Positions 13,645 to 20,096 of a stretch of 26,714 nt of DNA are shown here, piece by piece; position 1 is the first letter of the stretch; each line of letters opens with the position of its first letter. The stretch spans positions 1-26,714 of the forward strand of contig JBPCKT010000103.1 of NCBI GenBank assembly GCA_051004015.1, in the 5' to 3' direction. The notes under the pieces were generated by a model. The model did not search any database. It worked only from the letters and a program-made list of their open reading frames with translations, and had not been told where the DNA came from. Both the position numbers and the translations under genes were made by a program. The stretch is from SXOA01 sp051004015. Its GTDB lineage: Bacteria; Planctomycetota; Planctomycetia; Pirellulales; Pirellulaceae.

Positions 13645-14649
13645 CTAGGATTTGAGCTCAAAGGCCACAACTTTGTTGTGGCCGGCGGCAACGAGAGTCT
13701 CGGAGTTTTCGGCCAGGGCCAGCGCGTGGATGTGCATCGGGGCCTTCTCGGACCGCGCGACCTTTTTGGCTTCCAGGTCGTAAAGCTGCACCAGGCCCCC
13801 GTTGTCTCCTCCCGCGCCGATGAGCCACTTGCCTTCAGGTCCGAAAACGAGACTCGTGATCAGCCCCTTCCCGTCGCCCAGGAACTCGTGGAGCTTTTCG
13901 TGCTGCTCCCAGGCGAAGAGCTCCACGCGGGCGGGACCATCCAGATGGTCGATGTTCCCGATCCGCCCGATGCCGCCAATGGCCAGTCTCAGCCCATCTG
14001 GCGAAAAGGCCAACGAGCGAATGCCGCCGATGGAGTGAATCCGCTCCTTGGGGTCCCAGGTGTAAAAGCCGGGAGCATCGAGCGACGCCAGCTTGCTTCC
14101 CGCGGCCAGATCCCAAATGACGACGCGGCCCACCTTGTCTCCCGTGGCTAACAAGCGGCTGTCCGCAGAAATACAGGCGGCATACAGCATGGAAGGAAAG
14201 TGATTCGGCGTTCTTTCCTCATGCCCCTTGAGCTCGTGGATCTTGTTTCCCGATTCGGCGTCCCACACGCGGCACACCATATCGTCGCCGATGCTCACCA
14301 CCCGTTTGCCGTCCGGTGAGACAATCACGTTGCGAATCCACTTGCTATGGGCAGCCTCGGTGGTGCGAATCACCTCGCCATTTTCCACCTTCCGCCAAAC
14401 CAGCTTCCCGTCATAGCCGCCGGAAACAAGCGTCTGATTGCCGCCTGCCAGCGCGACTCCCGTTACGTAGCTGGAATGCCCTTCGAGCGCTTTCCACTCC
14501 GGTTTTTCGGCCAGCACATCCACGTCGTACACCTTCCCGTCCGACGCGCCGAGAAACAGCCGGCTGGAGGAAGGCATCCGCGCCAAGCCGAGGAAGATCT
14601 CCTGGCGAGAGAGGTCTTTGAGAAGTTTCAGGGTGGTGGGGAGAGGCAT
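13645..14649 (-). CDS. WD40 repeat protein
   Basis: A 334-residue protein built of WD40-like beta-propeller blades: GHSSYVTGVAL with LVSGGYDGKLVWR (about 57-86), KWIRNVIVSPDGKRVVSIGDDMVCRVWD (in two blocks, about 103-130), an ISADSRLLATGDKVGRVVIWD blade, an IRSLAFSPDGLRLAIGG blade and LVFGPEGKWLIGAGGD. About six or seven blades are likely. WD40 propellers are protein-interaction scaffolds; no enzyme domain is fused. No signal peptide, so probably cytosolic. Start at 14649; no ribosome binding site is visible. It lies 21 bp after the clan AA protease gene on the same strand and may be co-transcribed with it. Confidence 0.85.
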   Translation of the reverse strand: MPLPTTLKLLKDLSRQEIFLGLARMPSSSRLFLGASDGKVYDVDVLAEKPEWKALEGHSSYVTGVALAGGNQTLVSGGYDGKLVWRKVENGEVIRTTEAAHSKWIRNVIVSPDGKRVVSIGDDMVCRVWDAESGNKIHELKGHEERTPNHFPSMLYAACISADSRLLATGDKVGRVVIWDLAAGSKLASLDAPGFYTWDPKERIHSIGGIRSLAFSPDGLRLAIGGIGRIGNIDHLDGPARVELFAWEQHEKLHEFLGDGKGLITSLVFGPEGKWLIGAGGDNGGLVQLYDLEAKKVARSEKAPMHIHALALAENSETLVAAGHNKVVAFELKS

Positions 14650-14670
14650 GAGAATTGTTCTTTGCGAAAA

Positions 14671-15048
14671 TCACGGTGTTTCAAATTCCTCAATTGCTAC
14701 CTTGCCATCGGGTTGAACTCGGAGCGCTACGTCCGATCCCTCCAGCAATTCCATTCCAACGAGCGGCCCGCCTTCGGATTCGAGAATTGCGATGCGCCTG
14801 GGACGACCATGCCACATGATTTGTCCGAGATAGTTATCCAGCAAAATTTCGCTCCCATCACCGAGCACGGCATAACGGCTGCCATCAAACTCAAGTCCCA
14901 AGCCTTCGATGAGACTGGCGGGGAGCGTGAGTTCGCCGGTGAAACCGGTATCTAGCACGGCCTCCACAGGCTGCTCGGCACCCCCTGCATCCAAAAACGA
15001 CACGGATATGACGGCTTCTCGTTGTAGATTTACTTTGCCTGAAATCAT
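14671..15048 (-). CDS. Clan AA retropepsin-like aspartic protease
   Basis: A 125-residue protein with the aspartic protease signature VLDTGFTGELTLP (31-43), catalytic Asp33, Thr34, Gly35, and a later hydrophobic PLVGMELL segment that resembles the ALGM/LLG part of single-domain retropepsin-like folds. One lobe only, so it would act as a dimer. Its start overlaps the stop of the upstream 87-residue gene by 4 bp (ATGA), so the two are translated together. I recall such pairs from cyanobacteria and other phyla, with unknown function. Small size and strict pairing could fit a toxin-antitoxin or regulatory proteolysis unit, but that is inference only. Confidence 0.8.
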   Translation of the reverse strand: MISGKVNLQREAVISVSFLDAGGAEQPVEAVLDTGFTGELTLPASLIEGLGLEFDGSRYAVLGDGSEILLDNYLGQIMWHGRPRRIAILESEGGPLVGMELLEGSDVALRVQPDGKVAIEEFETP

Positions 15049-15308
15049 TTGACTTGAAATCGGCCTCCTAATCGATAGGCTGCCGGGAATCCTACTCGAA
15101 GTCCGAATGTTACTGCCTCAGGACGCCGTACCCTAAGTCGGGTGGATGCGTTGATATCCTTGGGGTCCACCTCATAGTCCCCCGTGTCAATATCGATGAC
15201 CACGAAATCTCCGTGGTGCGCCACTTCCACCTCGCTGCGGATTTTCTCGTCGTAAATTTTCTCGCCGCGCGCAGCAATTTCTTCCCTGGATGGCGCTATT
15301 GGTCGCAT
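15045..15308 (-). CDS. Small conserved unknown, partner of the clan AA protease
   Basis: An 87-residue protein, charged at the N-terminus (EEIAARGEKIYDEKI, 9-23), then GDFVVIDIDTGDYEVD (33-48) and a C-terminal FGLRVGFPAAYRLGGRF (67-83). This FVVIDI...YEVD...RVGYPAAYR pattern is one I associate with partners of single-domain aspartic proteases; no function is known to me. GAGGAT (15315-15320) lies 6 nt before the ATG. No membrane segment or signal. It overlaps the protease start by 4 bp. Possibly a substrate, inhibitor or antitoxin-like companion, unproven. Confidence 0.75.
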   Translation of the reverse strand: MRPIAPSREEIAARGEKIYDEKIRSEVEVAHHGDFVVIDIDTGDYEVDPKDINASTRLRVRRPEAVTFGLRVGFPAAYRLGGRFQVK

Positions 15309-15331
15309 ATTTCAATCCTCGATATGAAGCG

Positions 15332-16657
15332 TTATGCCAATACTTCCCTAATCGGCTGCGTCCCCGGATCCGTCAGTGGCAGGGGCCTCGCGCCGACGTG
15401 GTAGTTTTTCTGGTGGTCGATGCCAAGGGCTTGGAAGATCGTGGCGAAGAGCTGTGCAGCGCCGACTTTGCCTTCAACGACTTTGTTGCCGTCGTCGTCG
15501 CTCTTGCCGTGGACACTCCCCCGCTTGATCCCGCAGCCGGAGAGCGTGACGCTCCAGGCGCCGGCGAAGTGGTCGCGGCCGAGGCTGGCGTTGATCTGTG
15601 GCGTGCGGCCGAATTCCGAAAGCGTGATGACCAGTGTATGGTCGAGGAGTCCACGTTCTTGCAGGTCATCGAGCAGCGTGCTCATTACATGGTCCAGCTC
15701 CGTGGCCAGCTCCAAGTGGGTCTCGAAATTCTGGCCGTGGCTGTCCCACCAGGCCCGCGAGACTTTGACGAACGGCACGCCGGCTTCCACCAGGCGGCGG
15801 GCGATCAGGCACTGCTCCGCGAAGAGCGTGGGGCCGTATTTGTCGCGCATCGGCGTCGGTTCTTGCGAGAGATCAAACAGCTTCTCGCTGGCCATCAGCC
15901 CGCGGACGCGGCTGTAGGCTTCGTTGTGACTGGAAAGCGACGCGGATTGCCGGCTACGAGCGAAGCGATCGGAGACGAGCTTTCGGAAATCGGCCCGCTC
16001 TTGATGATCGAGGTCGGAAATTTCCTCGAGGCGGCGAAGATTGGCGGGCGAATTCCCTTCGGTGAGGGACATTGCGCCATAGCGAGCGCCCAGAAAGCCC
16101 GCCTGGCTGATGGCGTTGCCCCGCCCTTCCGTGGCCGTGTAGAAGCTGACATAGTCGGGCACCTGGCTATCCGCCTTGCCGAGCTCGCGGGCCACCATCG
16201 CCCCCAGATCCGGATACCTCACGCTCGGCTCATCGCGGCGGCCAAGGTGCATCATCCGGGCGGCTCCGCCATGGTCGCCGTTGCCGGTGTCCATGCCCCG
16301 GATGATGGCGGTATACTTGCCGATCCGGTCGGCCAATTTCGGCAGCAACTCGCAGATCTGCACGCCGGGAACAGACGTTTGAATCGCCTTGAACGGCCCG
16401 CCCGTCGGCCTACCCGGCTTGGGGTCAAACGTCTCCAGTTGGCTTGCCCCGCCGGCCAGCCAGAGCAGGATCACCCGCTTGTCGTTCTTCTTCAGCTCAT
16501 TGGCCAGGACGGGACTCTGCAGGGCATTCAGCGCCGTCATGTCCGCGACGAAGGTGAGGCCGGCAGCAGCGGCAGCGGTTCCCAGAAATTCCCGGCGGGA
16601 AGCCGTGGGCAATTTGAGATTCGAAATTTGAGATTTGAGACTGCCAAATTCAGACAT
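15332..16657 (-). CDS. DUF1501 family protein, paired with a DUF1549/DUF1553 gene
   Basis: A 441-residue exported protein. SRREFLG (20-26) followed by an Ala-rich hydrophobic run is a twin-arginine signal. Family marks include LLWLAGGASQLETFDPKPG (in the first third), HLGRRDEPS, ARRLVEAGVPFVKVSRAWWDSHGQNFE and LSEFGRTPQINASLGRDHF. It differs clearly from the copy at 2280 and follows the DUF1549/DUF1553 gene by 47 bp, the usual planctomycete arrangement; the pair probably works together in the periplasm or at the surface, substrate unknown. The start at 16657 is supported by GAGGA 5 nt upstream; a longer frame to 16690 reads through a tandem repeat. Residues 2-17 are encoded by an AT-rich TTTGAGATT-like repeat. 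Confidence 0.9.
   Translation of the reverse strand: MSEFGSLKSQISNLKLPTASRREFLGTAAAAAGLTFVADMTALNALQSPVLANELKKNDKRVILLWLAGGASQLETFDPKPGRPTGGPFKAIQTSVPGVQICELLPKLADRIGKYTAIIRGMDTGNGDHGGAARMMHLGRRDEPSVRYPDLGAMVARELGKADSQVPDYVSFYTATEGRGNAISQAGFLGARYGAMSLTEGNSPANLRRLEEISDLDHQERADFRKLVSDRFARSRQSASLSSHNEAYSRVRGLMASEKLFDLSQEPTPMRDKYGPTLFAEQCLIARRLVEAGVPFVKVSRAWWDSHGQNFETHLELATELDHVMSTLLDDLQERGLLDHTLVITLSEFGRTPQINASLGRDHFAGAWSVTLSGCGIKRGSVHGKSDDDGNKVVEGKVGAAQLFATIFQALGIDHQKNYHVGARPLPLTDPGTQPIREVLA
16611..16650. repeat. AT-rich TTTGAGATT short repeat within the DUF1501 N-terminus
   Basis: The plus strand holds near-copies AATTTGAGATTC, AAATTTGAGATT and TTGAGACTG in a row, far more AT-rich than the gene. 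It encodes the stretch SLKSQISNLKLPT before the twin-arginine motif. It resembles an intergenic simple repeat caught in the coding region. Confidence 0.5.
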
Positions 16658-16662
16658 TGGAT

Positions 16663-16667
16663 TCCTC
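16663..16667 (-). promoter_or_regulatory. Ribosome binding site that decides the second DUF1501 start
   Basis: On the minus strand GAGGA lies 5 nt upstream of the ATG at 16657, favouring that start over ATG 16672 and the frame opening at 16690. Confidence 0.6.
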
Positions 16668-16675
16668 ACCATTTT

Positions 16676-16703
16676 CTCACCACTCACCACTCACCACTCA
16701 CCA
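16676..16703. repeat. Tandem 7-bp repeat (CTCACCA)x4
   Basis: Four perfect CTCACCA units followed by CTCAG, filling the 47-bp space between the DUF1549/DUF1553 stop (16705) and the DUF1501 start. A unit of this kind is prone to slippage, which would change the spacing of two co-transcribed genes. Confidence 0.85.
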
Positions 16704-16704
16704 C

Positions 16705-18330
16705 TCAGTAATTAAACCGGCATTCCCCGCTCGTCAGCATCGCCCATACCGCCTGTTTCCAGGCCTGGGCCGGCTGGTCTTCGTGCTTATGCAAAAACTG
16801 CTCCAGGGCCGTTAATTCTTCATCGACCGGCGGCCGGGAGTAGATGTTCCAAATCGCGGTCTCCATCGCTTCCCGGCGCTCTTTGATCTCGGCCAGCCTC
16901 GTGGGGAGCATCTCTTTGCCGTCCCGCAGCAGCTCATTTTTAACCTTGTCGCTATTGCTGAACAGCAGGGCCTCATCCACGCTCACCTGAAAATCGTCTT
17001 CGGGAAATTCCAGCGAGCCGGCGATGTTCCGCCCGGCCCCCTCCATTTGCTTCACGCGATTGTCGAGCTCATCCTCTTTCAAATCGGCGGGGAAAAACTC
17101 CGGGCTGGCGGCCGCGACCCGGAGCGACGTTCCGTATTGCCACGGCGTAAGCGGCCGGACCATGGCGATGGCAAACAATTCGTCTCCCGGCCTCGCTTTG
17201 GCGCCGTCCCACTCGCTGGTGCGGCTGTAGGCCTTGGTCAGGATGATGCCGCGGATGAGTCGCCGCAGATCGTACTTATGCGATTGCATGTCGCGGGCCA
17301 GCCAAGCCAACAGCTCCGGATGGCTCGGCGCGTTCTGGTCGTGCAGTTGGTCGAGTGGCATCACCAGCCCCCGCCCCATCAGCCGATACCAAAGTTGGTT
17401 CACAATCGCCCGGGCGAAGTACGGTTGCGCCGCATCCTTCAGCCCAATCTCCACCAGCCGGGCTCGCCGGCTGTAAGCGGCCGTGGGCGGGGCTTGCTTG
17501 CTCTTCTTCAACTCTTCGAGCTTCTTCTTTTCTTCCTTCTTGGCGTTCTCATCGGGCTCTTTGCTCTCCGGCTCGGTCAGCACCTCTCCGGTGAGAAACA
17601 TCAGCCGGGCGTCTTTCGACTCCCCCTGAACCGTCTTGTAATTGACGATGCCGTATTCCTTCTCGCCGATGAACTCCCCCACGTCATACGTGCGGCTGAA
17701 GAAGCTCTTCATGCCGTAGTAATGTTCCTGGGTCCAGGTCGGCACCAGCGGGTGGTCGTGGCATTTGGCACAGCTCACGTTGACGCCGAAAAACAGCACG
17801 CTGGCGTCGGCGGTCAGCTTGTCCGTATCCTTGGCGCGCGAGCGGATGAACTTGATGGCTCCCTTTTGCTCGGCGTCCCCTTCCTGGCCGATGACCAGCT
17901 CGCGGAACATCTGGTCCCACGGGACATTTTTCTCGACGCTCGCCGTCACATATTCTTTGAGGCTCTGATTCGTCCCCCGCATGAGCAGCGCGTCCAGGTC
18001 CGCCGCCTGTTGCCGCACGAAGGCGGGGGAAGCCATCAGCCGGTCAACGAGTGCCGTTCGCTTGTTGGCGTCCGCGGACGCCACGTACGCCTTCGCCTCG
18101 GCCGCCGTCGGAATCCGCCCCACCAAGTCCAGCATCGTCCGCCGCAGCAAATTCGCATCATTGGCCTGAGCCGCGGCCGCCACTCCCTCCTTCGCCAGCC
18201 GGGCCTCCAAATAGAAGTCAATCGTCTCGTCCACCGGCTTCTCGGGAGGCAACAGCTCGTCCGCGGCGCAGGGCCAGACCAGGGACGCGGCGAGTGCCCA
18301 CATCAGACTCAAAAACCAGCGCCTGCGCAT
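16705..18330 (-). CDS. DUF1549/DUF1553 protein with a CxxCH motif
   Basis: A 541-residue exported protein: signal peptide 1-23 (ending CAADE), DUF1549 in the N-terminal half with RRTMLDLVGRIPT (63-75) and SCAKCHDHPL (186-195), an acidic/basic low-complexity linker (ESKEPDENAKKEEKKKLEELKK, in two blocks, about 254-278), and DUF1553 in the C-terminal half with RAIVNQLWYRLMGRGLV and the family ending ECRFNY. CAKCH (187-191) would bind haem c if a cytochrome maturation system acts on it. The family is typical of planctomycetes and paired with DUF1501; the copy lacks the extra N-terminal cytochrome domain seen in longer members. AAGGGAG (18339-18345) lies 8 nt upstream. Function of the pair is unknown, often suspected in polysaccharide breakdown. 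Confidence 0.92.
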   Translation of the reverse strand: MRRRWFLSLMWALAASLVWPCAADELLPPEKPVDETIDFYLEARLAKEGVAAAAQANDANLLRRTMLDLVGRIPTAAEAKAYVASADANKRTALVDRLMASPAFVRQQAADLDALLMRGTNQSLKEYVTASVEKNVPWDQMFRELVIGQEGDAEQKGAIKFIRSRAKDTDKLTADASVLFFGVNVSCAKCHDHPLVPTWTQEHYYGMKSFFSRTYDVGEFIGEKEYGIVNYKTVQGESKDARLMFLTGEVLTEPESKEPDENAKKEEKKKLEELKKSKQAPPTAAYSRRARLVEIGLKDAAQPYFARAIVNQLWYRLMGRGLVMPLDQLHDQNAPSHPELLAWLARDMQSHKYDLRRLIRGIILTKAYSRTSEWDGAKARPGDELFAIAMVRPLTPWQYGTSLRVAAASPEFFPADLKEDELDNRVKQMEGAGRNIAGSLEFPEDDFQVSVDEALLFSNSDKVKNELLRDGKEMLPTRLAEIKERREAMETAIWNIYSRPPVDEELTALEQFLHKHEDQPAQAWKQAVWAMLTSGECRFNY

Positions 18331-18508
18331 CAGGGAAACTCCCTTCGGTCCACGCGGACCACTTCCATCAACGATTGTCGATATGATAACGGTTTCCGCC
18401 GGGGATTGCCACCGAGTTCCCTCCTTGGGGAGGCGCTGTCAAACTTGAAGTGCATGCCAGCAGGCGTGATGCCTCGACGATTTTGGCCGCGCTCACGGAG
18501 CGAGGGGG

Positions 18509-19876
18509 CTACTTTGCACGGGGCAAGGTGACGCGGAAGGTGCTGCCTTCACGGAGGCGGCTGTCGAGTCCCACGCTGCCCCCGAACGCTTGGGCGAGGT
18601 GCTTGACGATGGAGAGCCCCAGGCCGGTGCCGCCGAGCTCACGGGAGCGGGCTTTGTCGGCCCGGTAGAACCGCTCGAAGACGCGGGCCTGGTCCTTCTC
18701 GGCGATGCCGATGCCGGTGTCCTGCACCTCCAGGGCGACGAAGCGGTGGTTGGGCAGGGCCCGCACCGCCACCCGTCCCCCTTCGGGCGTGTACTTGAGG
18801 GCGTTGTCCACCAGGTTGCTGAGGATGGTCCGCACCCCTTCCGCGTCCGCCCGGACCAAGACCTCTTCGCCGGGAGTGTCGACGCGGAGCTCGATTTTGC
18901 GGGCGGCGGCGGCATCGGCGAACTGGGCGGCACATTCGTCAAAAACATCCCGCAGCGGCACGTCGACGATCTCAAAGGTCTCCTCGCCGGCTTCCACGCG
19001 GGCAATTTGCAGCATGTCCAGAATGAGTTGATGCAGCCGCTCGGCTTGCTCTTCGATGCGGGCGACAAACGCCAGGTTGTGCTCGGGATCGTTGACCGCC
19101 CCCAGGCGGAGCGTTTCGGCGTAGGCCTTGATGGCGGCCAGCGGCGTCTTGAGCTCGTGCGAGACGTTGGCGACCAGCTCACGGCGAAGATTTTCCAGGC
19201 GGCGGATTTCGCTGACATCGTGCAGCACCACCATCACGCCCGGACAGGGATTGCCGGGAAGGCGGTTCGCCCGCAAGGCCAGGCGGCGTCGCTGGGTGCC
19301 CACCACGTCGAACTCCCGCTGAATCGGCTCGGCCTCTGCGAAGGCGTCTTGCACCGCATCGAAAACGGGGCGGACGCGAGTCACTTCCAAAAACGGCCGG
19401 CCCCGCGGCTCGGCGGCGGAGAATTCCAAGAGCTCGCGGGCGGCATCGTTGGCCAGCAGGATAGACTTGTCCGGACCAATTGCCAGGACCCCCTCTCTCA
19501 TGCTGCTGAGAACCGCTTGCAGGCGCTCGGCGTTGGTTTGCAGTTCGCCCACGCCGCGGCTGAGCTTGCGGCGAATCTGCTCGACGTCGGCCGAGAGCAT
19601 GGCCATCTCATCCGCCGCATTCGCCGACGGTGGTTTGCCGTCTTCGCCGGCAGCCAATTCCCGCACGCTTTGTGACAGCCTGGCCAGAGGCTGCGTCACT
19701 TGAGCCACCGCATACCAAGTGGCCAGCGCCCCCAGTGCCAGCCATGTGACCGTCACGACGCCCAGCCACATGTTGGCCGCGTGCCACGCCGACATCACGC
19801 CCATCATTCCCGCAAACAGCGCCAGCAGCGCCGCATACAGCAGGAACAATCGCCAGAAGCGGGCGGAGAAGGTCAT
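18509..19876 (-). CDS. PhoR-like sensor histidine kinase
   Basis: A 455-residue membrane kinase. Two membrane helices (about 9-30 and 36-58) with almost no periplasmic loop, HAMP linker (about 58-112), PAS domain (about 115-225), HisKA with phospho-acceptor His240 in NVSHELKTPLAA, and HATPase with N-box LSNLVDNALKYTP (352-364), DTGIGI (386-391) and GGTGLGLS (415-422). All catalytic residues are present. The short loop suggests sensing inside the membrane or through the PAS domain. This layout is that of PhoR/WalK-type kinases. No response regulator with a receiver domain is in the window; the next gene upstream on the strand encodes an FHA-type activator that lacks a receiver. The start at 19876 has no ribosome binding site. 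Confidence 0.93.
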   Translation of the reverse strand: MTFSARFWRLFLLYAALLALFAGMMGVMSAWHAANMWLGVVTVTWLALGALATWYAVAQVTQPLARLSQSVRELAAGEDGKPPSANAADEMAMLSADVEQIRRKLSRGVGELQTNAERLQAVLSSMREGVLAIGPDKSILLANDAARELLEFSAAEPRGRPFLEVTRVRPVFDAVQDAFAEAEPIQREFDVVGTQRRRLALRANRLPGNPCPGVMVVLHDVSEIRRLENLRRELVANVSHELKTPLAAIKAYAETLRLGAVNDPEHNLAFVARIEEQAERLHQLILDMLQIARVEAGEETFEIVDVPLRDVFDECAAQFADAAAARKIELRVDTPGEEVLVRADAEGVRTILSNLVDNALKYTPEGGRVAVRALPNHRFVALEVQDTGIGIAEKDQARVFERFYRADKARSRELGGTGLGLSIVKHLAQAFGGSVGLDSRLREGSTFRVTLPRAK

Positions 19877-19897
19877 GAGTCAAGACAGTCGGAAGAA

Positions 19898-20081
19898 GCC
19901 ACGGATGAAACACGGATGGACACGGATACGAAACCTTCCATTCTCGTTCTTATTATTCTGTCCCCCATTATTCTGTCACTCTGACTCCATCGAAGACGAT
20001 GGACAGAATAATGGGGGACAGAATAATAAAGCAATTTGAAGATTTGACTTCATCCGTGAGATTCCGTGTTCAATCCGTGGC
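19898..20081. repeat. Nested palindromic repeat between kinase and activator genes
   Basis: Three nested layers. Outer arms GCCACGGATGAAACACGGA (19898-19916) and its complement at 20063-20081 match at 17 of 19. Middle arms 19950-19977 and 20002-20029 are a perfect 28-bp inverted repeat made of two TTATTCTGTC-type units each. Inner hairpin CCATCG (19987-19992), AAGA, CGATGG (19997-20002). The left side also has tandem CACGGAT units. The middle part may be one element inserted in the loop of another. The whole block fills the 220-bp space between the two genes. Confidence 0.8.
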
Positions 20082-20096
20082 CCAAATCTCTTCCTC

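Noticed and set aside
15290..16711. Plus-strand open frame of 473 codons
   Set aside because: Antisense of the second DUF1501 gene; no recognisable domain.
17047..18531. Plus-strand open frame of 494 codons
   Set aside because: Antisense of the DUF1549/DUF1553 gene with its CxxCH and RFNY marks.
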